From Priestia aryabhattai (GTDB taxonomy: Bacteria > Bacillota > Bacilli > Bacillales > Bacillaceae_H): a stretch of 64,000 nt of DNA. The stretch spans positions 434,001 to 498,000 of the forward strand of contig NZ_JAMBOQ010000001.1 of assembly GCF_023715685.1 (NCBI RefSeq), in the 5' to 3' direction. Under the pieces are notes generated by a model, which was not told the origin of the DNA, did no database searches, and was given only the letters and a program-made list of their open reading frames with translations. Position 1 is the stretch's first letter; each line of letters opens with the position of its first letter. Made by a program: the position numbers and the translations under genes. Below, piece by piece: positions 33,906-42,818 of the stretch.

Positions 33906-35732
33906 TTATTTTCTAAAACGGTACGGTACAGTTGTAACAATTACATTTTTACGGTAAAGCAAATGTGCTTTTAACAGCAGACTGGACTGATTGTGAAGGA
34001 TATTTTGCCAACTTTTTTTTGTAATGAATTGTGGAATAACGACCGTAATGGCCATATTATTTTCCCGGGCTTTTTCTTCAGCCATATCGATGAATCGAAA
34101 CAACGGCCGCACTAGGCTGCGGTATTGAGAATGAAACGTAACAATACGAATATCAGGCTGCCACTTCTCCCACTTCTCTTCCATTCTCTTTTCGCTTTCT
34201 CGGTCAAAAGCCACATGCACCGCAATAACGGTATCGCCAATCGTTCTTGCATAATTTAATGAATTTTCTACTACCTTTGTCATTCCTGCTACAGGAACAA
34301 TGACCACACTTCCTTCAAGCTTTCCAATCTTTTCTCCTTGTTTAATACGAAGCTGCTCTCCTACCGATTCATAATGCGTATGAATTCGATGAAAAATATA
34401 GACAATAATCGGCAAGAAAACTAGCACGGACCATACTTGTGAAAACTTCGTTGTAAACAAAATAATTAATACAGTTAATGTAATGAGCGCACCAATTAAG
34501 TTGATGGTTAGCTTTCCTTGCCAGCCGGCCGGCTTTTCTCTAAGCCATTTGACAATCATGCCTGTTTGAGAAAGCGTAAATGGAATGAACACCCCAACTG
34601 CATAAAGAGGAATTAATTGTTCCGTCGCTCCTTTAAAAGCTACAATTAAGACAATAGAAGCAATTCCAAGCGTCACAATTCCATTTGAATAGCCTAGTCG
34701 ATCGCCACGAATTTGAAACATTCTTGGCATGTATTTATCAGACGATAAGTTTACAGCCAGCAAAGGGAAAGCTGAAAAGCCCGTATTTGCCGCTAGCACT
34801 AGGATTAGAGCTGTTGTGCCTTGAATAAAATAATAAAATCCATTTCTTCCAAACACACTCGATGCAATTTGTGATACAACAGTTTCATCTGCTTTTGGAG
34901 AAATTCCAAGCCAATAAGCTAAAAACGTGATTCCAGAAAATAAAACGGCTAGAATACCGCCCATCAGCATTAATGTATGAACAGCATTTTTTGCACCTGG
35001 CTCTTTAAAGTTAGGCACCGCATTTGAAATAGCTTCTACACCTGTCAATGCCGAACAGCCTGACGAAAAAGCTTTTAATAATAAAAATAAACTAATACCT
35101 GGCACCACTGTACCAAGGGATGTATGAAGCTCAGGTGAAACTTGACCTGTCGCTATTTTAAAGAAGCCCACCGCTATTAACAAAATAAGAGCAATAACAA
35201 ATAAATAAACCGGATAAGCTAATACAGAAGCGGATTCTGTTACACCTCGTAAATTTAAGACGGTAATAAAAATCACCAGCAAACACGCAATTACTACGTT
35301 ATAATGATGCAGCGCTGGAAAAGCCGAAGTTAAAGCATCCGTTCCTGCTGAGACGCTCACAGCAACTGTTAAAATATAATCTACTAACAGTGATCCCCCA
35401 GCGATAAGCCCAGGATTTTCTCCTAAATTGGTTTTAGAAACAATATAAGCTCCTCCGCCTTGAGGATATGCATAAATAATTTGACGATATGAAAGAATTA
35501 AAGCCGTCAGCAGCACCAATACCCCAAGCGCAATTGGAATCGAATACCAATAGGCAAGGACTCCGACTGTTGCAAGTACAATTAAAATCTGTTCTGTTCC
35601 ATACGCTACTGAAGATAAGGCATCTGATGATAAAATAGCCAGCGCTTTAAGCTTACTAAGCTTTTGATCGCCTAACTCTTTTGTTTTAAGCGGCTTTCCA
35701 ATCAATAATCTTTTGAGAACTGAATAGTTCAC
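33906..35732 (-). CDS. kimA: High-affinity potassium importer KimA (YdaO)
   Basis: A 608-residue member of the KUP-like branch of the APC superfamily: twelve membrane segments, starting with LSSDALSSVAYGTEQILI and including YPQGGGAYIVSKTNLGENPG, then a cytoplasmic domain of about 150 residues (EGSVVIVPVAGMTKVVENSL). B. subtilis KimA imports potassium with protons and is blocked by c-di-AMP both directly and through its riboswitch. The same riboswitch is present here upstream, which makes the assignment firm. The start is GTG 35732 with GGAGGG upstream. Confidence 0.93.
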   Translation of the reverse strand: MNYSVLKRLLIGKPLKTKELGDQKLSKLKALAILSSDALSSVAYGTEQILIVLATVGVLAYWYSIPIALGVLVLLTALILSYRQIIYAYPQGGGAYIVSKTNLGENPGLIAGGSLLVDYILTVAVSVSAGTDALTSAFPALHHYNVVIACLLVIFITVLNLRGVTESASVLAYPVYLFVIALILLIAVGFFKIATGQVSPELHTSLGTVVPGISLFLLLKAFSSGCSALTGVEAISNAVPNFKEPGAKNAVHTLMLMGGILAVLFSGITFLAYWLGISPKADETVVSQIASSVFGRNGFYYFIQGTTALILVLAANTGFSAFPLLAVNLSSDKYMPRMFQIRGDRLGYSNGIVTLGIASIVLIVAFKGATEQLIPLYAVGVFIPFTLSQTGMIVKWLREKPAGWQGKLTINLIGALITLTVLIILFTTKFSQVWSVLVFLPIIVYIFHRIHTHYESVGEQLRIKQGEKIGKLEGSVVIVPVAGMTKVVENSLNYARTIGDTVIAVHVAFDRESEKRMEEKWEKWQPDIRIVTFHSQYRSLVRPLFRFIDMAEEKARENNMAITVVIPQFITKKSWQNILHNQSSLLLKAHLLYRKNVIVTTVPYRFRK

Positions 35733-35752
35733 GTAATTTCCCTCCGATAATC

Positions 35753-35782
35753 GCTTAGCTACATTGCTATTTGTTGCTAAGC
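35753..35782 (-). other. 7-bp stem-loop just upstream of the kimA ribosome site
   Basis: On minus, GCTTAGC and GCTAAGC (35776-35782 and 35753-35759) pair across a 16-base loop. The hairpin ends about nine bases before GGAGGG. It lies after the riboswitch terminator, so it is in the mRNA only when transcription reads through. Confidence 0.5.
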
Positions 35783-35850
35783 TCCGTTACAAGTTCAATA
35801 ATAAATGGTATTGTCCCTAAAAAATACCTTTTTATGTTAAAAAAGCGCAC

Positions 35851-36035
35851 AAAAAAAACACTAAGGGTTCTCAGCGTTTTTACACAGCTTAAACCTCCTC
35901 TCCAAAACGCTTATGGGGTTAGCTGTCGGATTCGGGCTATGAGAGTAGCCCTACCTTTTAAAAAGGATTCACCCCAAGTGACAATGCACAAATTTGGGTC
36001 CCCCACTTCTGACGAATTAAGCGATCACAGGCCAA
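35851..36035 (-). ncRNA. c-di-AMP (ydaO/yuaA) riboswitch with terminator, controlling kimA
   Basis: On minus the aptamer contains the conserved ydaO blocks in order: ATCGCTTAATTC, GTGGGGGACCCAAATT, TTGGGGTGAATCC, GGTAGGGCTAC, AGCCCGAATCCGACAGCTAACCC-like sequence and GAGAGGAGG. It is followed by a terminator hairpin (35856-35879, ten-base stem with AACC loop) and a U run. When c-di-AMP is bound, the terminator should form and shut off kimA, linking potassium uptake to the nucleotide signal. Bases 36036-36181, upstream of it, probably hold the promoter; nothing else was recognised there. Confidence 0.95.
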
Positions 36036-36181
36036 TATAATTTTTGGTTAAAGGGTATGATTGATAACATGTTTCTTTCATAACTATCCTTTATTCTTAG
36101 ATAATATACTCCCGTACAATTGGTTTGTAAAGCATTATTTTACGTAAACAATAAAATAGTGCTTAAGGCGCTTTTAACAGG

Positions 36182-36218
36182 AAAATAAAAGGCCTTCTGA
36201 CTGCTTACAGAAGACCTT
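36182..36218 (-). terminator. Terminator after the amidase gene
   Basis: On minus, AAGGTCTTCTG and CAGAAGGCCTT pair, followed by TTATTTT. Confidence 0.8.
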
Positions 36219-36224
36219 CTCACT

Positions 36225-37253
36225 TTAACTTTTTGCTTTTAGAACGGTTGCTAGCTTGTTTTTCGTTTGAAGACCATAAATGCCATCTACATCATAAGGG
36301 AGATACACAAGCTGAAAACGTCTTACTGCATCTTTCGTTTGAACTCCATATATTCCGTCTACTGACCCTACTTTAAAATTAACCGCGTTTAATGCTCTCT
36401 GAAGCTGTTTCACAGCTTCTCCAGAATCACCTTGTTTTAAAATTCCATTTGGAAGTGGATATTGTTCAGAAGGTGGTGTTGGTGATGGAGTTGGTGAAGT
36501 TCCGGAAGGAATAACAATCGTTTTTCCAACTTGTAGTGTTAAAGGATCAGAAAGCCCTGTATTCGCTTCTTGAAGCGCTTGTACTGTTATTCCGTACTTC
36601 TGTGCAATACTGTACAGCGTATCTCCTTGCTTGATCGTATACGTTTTTGTACTCGGTTCAGAAGGTGAAGGGTTTGGAATTGGTGTTGGTGTTGGAACTG
36701 CACGACGAGGTAAATTTAAATATACGGCAATTCCTTTTGCATACGATTCACCCATGCTTTTTAAAAATGCTGCATTTTGAAGAAGTGCTGCATCTGTCCT
36801 GTTATCAATAAATGCAATTTCAGTGAGTACTGCAGGCATATTTGTTAAGCGAAGCACCGCATAATTGGCTGATTTTCGTCCGCGATTCGGATGATTATAC
36901 GACAGCAGCGTTGGCTGTACTTGGCCGTGTACAATTGATTGAAACGTTTTACTAGCATTGCTAGCGCTTCGATAAACATAATCTTCGTAACCTGTTCCTC
37001 CACCAGCATTTACGTGAATAGACATAAATGCATCTGCTCCCCACGAATTAGCTTGAGAAGCGCGCTGAGATAAAGATAAAAAAGTATCTGTGGTACGGGT
37101 GGTTTTAATCGTAAAGTCACTGTAAGTGCTATTTAAATAGCTTATTAAATATTGTTGAATTTTTAAAACTAAGTTTTTTTCATATAGTCCGTTCGCTCCA
37201 ACTGCTCCTGTATCTGCCCCACCATGTCCTGCATCAAGATAGATTTTTTTCAT
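36225..37253 (-). CDS. N-acetylmuramoyl-L-alanine amidase (Amidase_3) with LysM and peptidoglycan-binding domains, CwlC-like
   Basis: The 342-residue protein has an N-terminal Amidase_3 domain (1-180) with zinc ligands in DAGHGGADTGA, the following glutamate in YEKNLVLK and SIHVNAGGG, and the catalytic glutamate in LTEIAFIDN. It then has a Pro-rich linker, a LysM domain (TYTIKQGDTLYSIAQKYG, about 205-250), a second linker and a PG_binding_1 repeat (LKQGDSGEAVKQLQRAL). It lacks a signal peptide. That fits mother-cell lysis amidases such as CwlC, released when the sporangium lyses, or a phage endolysin; no other phage genes are nearby, so the CwlC role is preferred. Confidence 0.85.
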   Translation of the reverse strand: MKKIYLDAGHGGADTGAVGANGLYEKNLVLKIQQYLISYLNSTYSDFTIKTTRTTDTFLSLSQRASQANSWGADAFMSIHVNAGGGTGYEDYVYRSASNASKTFQSIVHGQVQPTLLSYNHPNRGRKSANYAVLRLTNMPAVLTEIAFIDNRTDAALLQNAAFLKSMGESYAKGIAVYLNLPRRAVPTPTPIPNPSPSEPSTKTYTIKQGDTLYSIAQKYGITVQALQEANTGLSDPLTLQVGKTIVIPSGTSPTPSPTPPSEQYPLPNGILKQGDSGEAVKQLQRALNAVNFKVGSVDGIYGVQTKDAVRRFQLVYLPYDVDGIYGLQTKNKLATVLKAKS

Positions 37254-37335
37254 ATTACTTGTTCCTCCTTATTGTTAACATATGCGTGAGGGCAAAAAGT
37301 GCTACGTATACTAGCCTACTAAGTAGAAAATTACT

Positions 37336-37471
37336 AAAAAAAGGCCCGCTGTTCAAAGGCAGCGGGTATTCTGCTTTATAGACAGAATATTGAATAGGGA
37401 TAGCTCTCAAGGAGTGACAGCTATATGCAGAGTGTTGATTCGTTGATTAAATGATAATAATTATCATTTTC
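37336..37471 (-). ncRNA. Candidate Fur-controlled small regulatory RNA (FsrA/RyhB-like)
   Basis: A promoter on the minus strand (TAGACA 37501-37506, TATACT 37478-37483, 17-base spacer) should start a transcript near 37471. A perfect Fur box lies at +6 to +20, and an intrinsic terminator (CCCGCTG/CAGCGGG, 37345-37366, seven U) ends it near 37336. The roughly 136-nt RNA has no open frame longer than eight codons with a ribosome site. It folds into three stem-loops. The first (37400-37424, stem ATAGCT/AGCTAT) displays CACTCCTTGAG in its loop, an anti-Shine-Dalgarno sequence; the second is TATTCTG/CAGAATA (37367-37389); the third is the terminator. This is what a Fur-repressed, mRNA-pairing RNA should look like. 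Homology to FsrA was not tested. Confidence 0.72.
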
Positions 37472-37506
37472 ATTTAAAGTATACACTAAGAGGGAAGTTT
37501 TGTCTA
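37452..37506 (-). promoter_or_regulatory. Promoter with perfect Fur box for the candidate sRNA
   Basis: TGATAATAATTATCA (37452-37466) is a perfect 7-1-7 Fur box located at the presumed start site, downstream of -35 TAGACA and -10 TATACT. Iron-loaded Fur would block initiation. Confidence 0.82.
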
Positions 37507-37529
37507 TTCTATTATGATAACGGTAGGGT

Positions 37530-37631
37530 CTATTTAAAAAGCAGTACACCTATGACAATGAGAATAATCCAAATTGGAATGCTTATCAATATTCCTATCA
37601 CTAAACCTTTAAAGAAATTTCCTTCTTTCAT
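37530..37631 (-). CDS. 33-residue single-helix membrane protein
   Basis: ATG 37629-37631 is preceded by GGAGAGGG about ten bases upstream. The product starts MKEGNFFKGL, has one hydrophobic helix (LVIGILISIPIWIILIVIGV) and ends LLFK. A promoter-like pair (TTGAAT, 18 bases, TATAAC near 37747) lies upstream. Unknown function; its 3' end is only about 25 bases from the sRNA promoter. The ribosome site, uninterrupted helix and compact size favour a real gene. Confidence 0.55.
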   Translation of the reverse strand: MKEGNFFKGLVIGILISIPIWIILIVIGVLLFK

Positions 37632-37932
37632 TTTTATTCCATCCCTCTCCAACAGTATTTTCTAACGATACTATGATTAGCTGAAAATTCTCTGAAGTTA
37701 TACTGAAATACAGTGCAGAGTGAACACATAAACAATCTCACTATCTGTTATACACTACTTTTACTTATAGATTCAATGAGACAAAAAGCTCATCCGTTTT
37801 GATTTATGTAAACCAATTCTTTCTTGTATGTAACGAAACAATAAAAAAGCCCACCGTAAATTGTACGACAGGCAGCTTTATTATAAACAAGCTATATATT
37901 CAATTTACTTATGCAGAATGTCATTCATTTTG
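37632..37932. other. Intergenic region without a recognised gene
   Basis: AT-rich DNA between the tiny membrane protein and the glnA terminator. I see a promoter-like TTGAAT-N18-TATAAC on minus around 37747-37776 for the tiny gene, and a weak hairpin-like stretch with an AAAAAA run at 37842-37878. No credible open frame or RNA was found. Confidence 0.5.
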
Positions 37933-37980
37933 AAAAATAAAAAAGTCTGAGAGAATGTATAAACGATCTCTCAGACTTTT
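37933..37980 (-). terminator. Terminator after glnA
   Basis: AAAAGTCTGAGAGA (37941-37954) pairs perfectly with TCTCTCAGACTTTT (37967-37980). Confidence 0.92.
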
Positions 37981-37985
37981 AAAAA

Positions 37986-39320
37986 TTAATATTGGCTCAT
38001 ATATTGGTCACGTTCCCAAGGATGAACTTGTGTACGGAACATATCCCATTCGATTTCTTTCGCTTCAACGAAATGCTCTGCTAAGTGTTCACCTAAAGCA
38101 GCAACCATAACTTCGTTTGATTGGAAGCTATCTAAAGCTTGAGCTAGTGTTGCAGGTAAATCTACGATACCTTCTTCAACACGCTCTTCTTTTGTCATTA
38201 CATAGATATTACGATCGATAGGTTTTGGAGCTTCAAGATTGTTCTTGATTCCATCTAAACCAGCTTTTAACAGAACAGCCATTGCTAAGTATGGGTTAGC
38301 AGCTGGGTCTACGCTACGTACCTCAACACGAGTTCCTACGCCACGAGAAGCTGGGATACGGATTAATGGGCTACGGTTGCGTGCAGACCATGCAACATAA
38401 CAAGGAGCCTCATATCCAGGTACTAGACGCTTATAAGAGTTGACAGTAGGGTTTGTTACTGCTGTAAAGCTATGTGCGTGCTTGATGATACCTGCGATAA
38501 ATTGGCGAGCCGTATCACTTAGCTCTAAATTACCGTTTTCATCATAAAATGCGTTTTGACCATTTTTAAATAATGAAACGTTACAGTGCATGCCTGAACC
38601 ATTCACACCAAATAGTGGTTTTGGCATAAATGTAGCGTGTAAACCATGTTTACGTGCAATTGTTTTTACAACAAGTTTGAACGTTTGGATATCATCACAA
38701 GCTCTTAATGCAGAAGCATATTTGAAGTCGATCTCGTGTTGTCCAGGAGCTACCTCATGGTGAGATGCTTCAATTTCAAAGCCCATTTCTTCAAGCTCTA
38801 ATACGATGTCACGACGGCAGTTTTCACCAAGGTCAGTTGGCGCTAAGTCGAAGTAGCCACCTTTATCATTTAGTTCTAATGTAGGTTCGCCTTTTTCGTC
38901 TAATTTGAATAAGAAGAACTCTGGCTCAGGTCCAAGATTGAAATCAGTAAACCCTAACTCTTCCATCTCTTTTAACACACGTTTTAAGTTATTACGTGGA
39001 TCTCCATCAAACGGAGTTCTATCTGCATTGTAGATGTCACAAATAAAACGTGCTACTTTACCTTTTTCAGATGTCCAAGGGAAAATAACAAATGTGTCAA
39101 TGTCCGGGAATAGGTACATATCTGATTCTTCAATACGTACAAACCCTTCAATAGAAGAACCGTCAAACATCATTTTGTTGTCTAACGCTTTTTCTAATTG
39201 GCTTACTGGAATTTCAACGTTTTTGATTGTTCCTAAAATGTCAGTGAACTGAAGACGAATATATTTTACATTCTCTTCTTGAACTTTGCGGAAAATATCT
39301 TCTTTTGTGTACTTTGCCAT
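37986..39320 (-). CDS. glnA: Glutamine synthetase type I (GS-alpha)
   Basis: A 444-residue enzyme of Gram-positive length. The N-terminal beta-grasp domain begins near [15 protein letters not shown], the D50-type loop is [12 protein letters not shown], the glutamate flap region is in [15 protein letters not shown], and [15 protein letters not shown] carries ATP and phosphate contacts. It condenses glutamate and ammonia with ATP; feedback-inhibited GlnA in Bacillus also controls GlnR and TnrA. It follows glnR with 83 bases between and no terminator, so the two are cotranscribed from the GlnR-controlled promoter. Confidence 0.96.
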   Translation of the reverse strand: MAKYTKEDIFRKVQEENVKYIRLQFTDILGTIKNVEIPVSQLEKALDNKMMFDGSSIEGFVRIEESDMYLFPDIDTFVIFPWTSEKGKVARFICDIYNADRTPFDGDPRNNLKRVLKEMEELGFTDFNLGPEPEFFLFKLDEKGEPTLELNDKGGYFDLAPTDLGENCRRDIVLELEEMGFEIEASHHEVAPGQHEIDFKYASALRACDDIQTFKLVVKTIARKHGLHATFMPKPLFGVNGSGMHCNVSLFKNGQNAFYDENGNLELSDTARQFIAGIIKHAHSFTAVTNPTVNSYKRLVPGYEAPCYVAWSARNRSPLIRIPASRGVGTRVEVRSVDPAANPYLAMAVLLKAGLDGIKNNLEAPKPIDRNIYVMTKEERVEEGIVDLPATLAQALDSFQSNEVMVAALGEHLAEHFVEAKEIEWDMFRTQVHPWERDQYMSQY

Positions 39321-39403
39321 CGTGTGATCCTCCCCTAAATCTCTATATAATATTTATAATCTATACCACTCACATACGAACGGTATAAATATTGATAACT
39401 TTA

Positions 39404-39811
39404 TTAATGAAAGAACCTGGACATATCTCCTTGATTTAAAGTTGCTCGATTAAAACGGCCTGCTTGCATAAGTTCTGCACGAAGCATTTTTCGCAATTCA
39501 TCGTCCGTTAATTCTGGCTTTGATGTTTCTGCCACAACTTTTTCTTCTTGCTTATGCCCTTTTTGCTCCTTTTGAAGATGAAACAGCTGTTTTACACCTG
39601 CTAAGTTTACACCTTGTTCAATCAGATCGCGGATTTCAAGCAGCTTATCAACATCGTTAAATGAGAATAGTCGTCGATTTCCCTCTGTTCTTACTGGTGC
39701 AACTAATTCATGTTCTTCATAGTAGCGAATTTGGCGAGCCGACAACTCAGTTAACTGCATCACAATTCCAATTGGGAAAAGTGGCGTATTTCTTCGAATG
39801 TTGTCACTCAT
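39404..39811 (-). CDS. glnR: MerR-family nitrogen repressor GlnR
   Basis: A 135-residue protein with the MerR HTH ([17 protein letters not shown], then [19 protein letters not shown]) and a variable C-terminal tail, the part that contacts feedback-inhibited glutamine synthetase. It represses glnRA, ureABC and tnrA under nitrogen excess in B. subtilis. Two of its own binding sites overlap the promoter. ATG 39811 follows GAGGAGGAAC. Confidence 0.95.
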   Translation of the reverse strand: MSDNIRRNTPLFPIGIVMQLTELSARQIRYYEEHELVAPVRTEGNRRLFSFNDVDKLLEIRDLIEQGVNLAGVKQLFHLQKEQKGHKQEEKVVAETSKPELTDDELRKMLRAELMQAGRFNRATLNQGDMSRFFH

Positions 39812-39841
39812 TTCAGTTCCTCCTCTGGATTAACTATTTAC

Positions 39842-39892
39842 ATTGTATGCTATGTTAGTTCACCTGTCAACCGAATGTTAGTAATTCTAACA
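39842..39892 (-). promoter_or_regulatory. glnRA promoter with tandem GlnR/TnrA boxes
   Basis: A sigma-A promoter on minus has TTGACA (39865-39870), 17 bases and TACAAT (39842-39847). One box, TGTTAGTAATTCTAACA (39876-39892), fits TGTNAN7TNACA exactly just upstream of the -35. A second, TGTTAGTTCACCTGTCA (39853-39869), overlaps the -35 and spacer with one mismatch. Two such sites at the glnRA promoter is also the B. subtilis design. Confidence 0.92.
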
Positions 39893-40001
39893 TAAATTTT
39901 TCTGAACATTTATTCTATACAAATAAATAGCACTTAGTTTATTTTTATGAGCGTATCTTTTCTTTCTTAACGGGGAGAAAATAGTCTTTCTAACTTATAT
40001 T

Positions 40002-41267
40002 TTATAAAAGTTCTTTCGTTAGCAATTGATCTACCGCCATGCATATTGCTACTTTCACGTGAGCATATGTTAATCCGCCTTGCACGTAAGCGACATAAGG
40101 AGGCCTGATAGGGCCATCTGCCGTAAGCTCAAGGCTTGCTCCTTGTATAAACGTTCCAGCTGCCATAATCACATCATCTTCGTACCCTGGCATATAAGCG
40201 GGATAGGCCGTTACGTGTGAATTAATGGGCGAAGCGAATTGAATAGCCTGACAAAAAGAAATCATTTTATCGCGGTCATCGAACTGAACGGATTGAATTA
40301 AATCTGTTCGTTCACTGTTCCACTTCGGCTCACTTTGCATCCCTAACTCTTCGAACATAGCAGATGAGAAAACTGCTCCTTTTAATGCTTGACCGACTAC
40401 GTGCGGAGCCAAAAAGAAACCTTGATACATTTCTTGCAGGCTATACAGCGTCGCTCCAGCTTCCGCGCCGATTCCAGGGGTTGTCATTCGGTATGAACAA
40501 GCCTCCACTAGGTCTTTTCGTCCTGCAATATAACCACCGATTTTAGCAAGACCTCCACCAGGGTTCTTAATGAGCGATCCCGCCATCAAATCTGCTCCTA
40601 CATGCGTTGGCTCGATTGTTTCTACAAATTCACCGTAGCAGTTATCGACAAATACTATAACGTCAGGCTTAATAATCTTTACAAAAGAAATCATTTCTTT
40701 TATTTGCGCTACTGTAAAAGAAGGACGAATCCCGTAACCTTTTGAACGCTGAATGCCTATCATCTTTGTGTGCTCATGAATAGAGGCTTTCACTTCTTCA
40801 AAATCCACTTGACCTTGCGCTGTTAAATCTACTGATTTATAGCTAATATTATATTCTTTTAAAGAACCTACACCGCTTCCTCGTATACCAACGATTTCTT
40901 CAAGCGTGTCATAAGGCTTTCCAGTTATATATAATAGTTCATCTCCAGGACGCAGTACACCAAACAGCGAAATGCCGATTGCATGCGTACCTGAAATAAT
41001 TTGCGGACGCACCAGGCAAGCTTCTGTTCCAAAAACGTCCGCATATACTTTCTCCAACGTATCGCGGCCTAGATCGTCATATCCATACCCCGTTGTCGGA
41101 TTAAAATGTGAATCACTCACTCGATTTTGCTGAAAGCTTTGCAGCACCCGAAATTGATTTGCTTCAATACGCTCGTCAATTTTCTCATGCACGGGCTTAA
41201 TTTTTTTTTCTACTTTTGCAGCAAGTTCCCGAATGCGTGCCCCGTTTTTCAACTGATCAAACATCAT
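40002..41267 (-). CDS. ynbB: YnbB-like PLP-dependent enzyme (aluminium-resistance / methionine-gamma-lyase fold)
   Basis: A 421-residue Cys/Met-metabolism-fold PLP protein. The cofactor motif is FVDNCYGEFVE near residue 215, with the likely PLP lysine in GSLIKNPGGGLAKIGGYIAG near 240. Its substrate is not known; the aluminium-resistance label comes from an old genetic result. I prefer ATG 41267, which has GAGGAAC upstream, over the TTG that overlaps the hflX stop. It follows hflX as in B. subtilis and lies just upstream of glnR. Confidence 0.87.
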   Translation of the reverse strand: MMFDQLKNGARIRELAAKVEKKIKPVHEKIDERIEANQFRVLQSFQQNRVSDSHFNPTTGYGYDDLGRDTLEKVYADVFGTEACLVRPQIISGTHAIGISLFGVLRPGDELLYITGKPYDTLEEIVGIRGSGVGSLKEYNISYKSVDLTAQGQVDFEEVKASIHEHTKMIGIQRSKGYGIRPSFTVAQIKEMISFVKIIKPDVIVFVDNCYGEFVETIEPTHVGADLMAGSLIKNPGGGLAKIGGYIAGRKDLVEACSYRMTTPGIGAEAGATLYSLQEMYQGFFLAPHVVGQALKGAVFSSAMFEELGMQSEPKWNSERTDLIQSVQFDDRDKMISFCQAIQFASPINSHVTAYPAYMPGYEDDVIMAAGTFIQGASLELTADGPIRPPYVAYVQGGLTYAHVKVAICMAVDQLLTKELL

Positions 41268-41278
41268 TTCTTTGTTCC

Positions 41279-42541
41279 TCAACTTTCTTCAAGCGTTTGT
41301 AGCTTTTTGTAAAGGGGATGCTCTTTTGCAATATACCCTTTACACTGATACTTCTCAGTTTCTTCATTGAATTTTAACGACTCAAGAATAGAGACCGTTT
41401 TTAATTCAGCGAGCATTTTTCCTTCATAAGCCGGCAGTAGCACATGAAAGAACACCATTTCTTTTTTCATTTCTTCTTGAATTCTTTCCCCAAGCTTCAC
41501 TAAATCAGTTGATTTAAAAGCGCTCATTGATAACGATGTCGAAGCGGATGGGACAAATAGTTCATGTTGCATATCTTCCTTATTGTAAACTGTCAGCATC
41601 GGAATGTCCGTTACGTTCAGCTCTTCTAGTAAGCGATGCACTGTTTTTTCGTGGTTGTTGTAATCTGGATTAGATGAATCTACCACATGCAGAACAAGGT
41701 CTGCTTCGGTCACTTCTTCCAGTGTCGAACGGAACGCAGCCACTAACGTTGTTGGAAGGTCTTGAATAAATCCAACCGTATCAGTTAATAAAGCCGTTAA
41801 TCCCGACGGAAGTGTATACTGTCTTGTCGTTGGATCAAGAGTCGCAAATAGCTGATTTTCTTCAAAAATACCAGCTTCTGTTAAGCGGTTGAAGATCGTC
41901 GATTTACCAGCATTGGTATAGCCAACAATCGCAATTTGATATACATGGTTACGCTTACGTCTTTCTCGATAACGTTCGCGGTGACTTACCACTGTCTTTA
42001 ACTGACGCTTAATTTCATCAATTTTGCGGCGAATATGTCTTCGGTCACTTTCAAGTTTCGTTTCACCAGGACCTCTTGTCCCAATTCCGCCTCCAAGACG
42101 CGATAAAGCGGTACCTTGTCCTACTAACCTAGGTAGCAGATAATTTAATTGAGCAAGTTCCACCTGCATTTTTCCTTCTCGCGTTTGAGCACGCTGTGCG
42201 AAGATATCCAAAATCAGCTGTGTGCGGTCAATAATACGCGCAGATAACCCTGCTGACAAATTGCGGATTTGACTCGGCGACAATTCATCATTAAACACAA
42301 TTAAATCAGGCTCTAGCTCTTCTTCAAGGGCCACAAGTTCTTCTACTTTCCCTTTCCCAATATAGGTAGCTGGATGAATGCGGTCGCGCTTTTGTGTTAA
42401 CCTTACCAGCACTTCGCCTTTTGCAGTCTCAGTTAAAGATGCTAGCTCATCCATTGAATATTCAAAACGTTCGTCATCGTCATGAAGCTGACATCCGACT
42501 AAAATTACGCGTTCAAGTTCAGTATTCATTTCTGCTGTCAA
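41279..42541 (-). CDS. hflX: Ribosome-associated GTPase HflX
   Basis: A 420-residue protein with the HflX N-terminal glycine-rich nucleotide-binding domain ([29 protein letters not shown] region) and the GTPase domain: G1 [10 protein letters not shown]3 [10 protein letters not shown] and G4 VYNKEDM. HflX splits or rescues stalled ribosomes, especially after heat or antibiotic stress. The start is TTG 42541 with GGAAGG upstream; no other strong site is seen. It probably forms a two-gene unit with ynbB. Confidence 0.92.
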   Translation of the reverse strand: MTAEMNTELERVILVGCQLHDDDERFEYSMDELASLTETAKGEVLVRLTQKRDRIHPATYIGKGKVEELVALEEELEPDLIVFNDELSPSQIRNLSAGLSARIIDRTQLILDIFAQRAQTREGKMQVELAQLNYLLPRLVGQGTALSRLGGGIGTRGPGETKLESDRRHIRRKIDEIKRQLKTVVSHRERYRERRKRNHVYQIAIVGYTNAGKSTIFNRLTEAGIFEENQLFATLDPTTRQYTLPSGLTALLTDTVGFIQDLPTTLVAAFRSTLEEVTEADLVLHVVDSSNPDYNNHEKTVHRLLEELNVTDIPMLTVYNKEDMQHELFVPSASTSLSMSAFKSTDLVKLGERIQEEMKKEMVFFHVLLPAYEGKMLAELKTVSILESLKFNEETEKYQCKGYIAKEHPLYKKLQTLEES

Positions 42542-42751
42542 AGATTTTTCCTTCCCTTACTATTAAATTGACAAATCATTCATATCATATCAAAAAAATG
42601 TCCATTTCTCCATCTTTGCAAAAGAGACAGAATACATTGTCTTTTACTAGTTTAACACCCTTTTTAAAATCTATAAAACGATGATTAAAAAAACATTGAA
42701 ATATCACGAAATTCTGTATACAATTTGAATTGGTTTACTTATCGAAATTTG

Positions 42752-42768
42752 AATCAGGCTGCCTGATT
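42752..42768. promoter_or_regulatory. 17-bp palindrome upstream of the TRIC-like gene
   Basis: AATCAGGC-T-GCCTGATT is a perfect dyad with one central base, about 50 bases before the TRIC-like start. No T run follows, so an operator is more likely than a terminator. The protein that binds it is unknown. Confidence 0.55.
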
Positions 42769-42818
42769 TTAAAATAATAGTCGCTACTTGGTGAAAACAG
42801 AATAAAGGGGATAGCATC

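Noticed and set aside
36225..37253. Amidase without signal peptide as part of a prophage
   Set aside because: No holin, capsid or tail genes lie nearby; a CwlC-like sporulation amidase explains the missing signal equally well.
37427..37454. Nine-codon plus-strand frame after AGGAGTG near the Fur box
   Set aside because: The AAGGAG is the complement of the sRNA loop, the frame is tiny, and no promoter reads in that direction.
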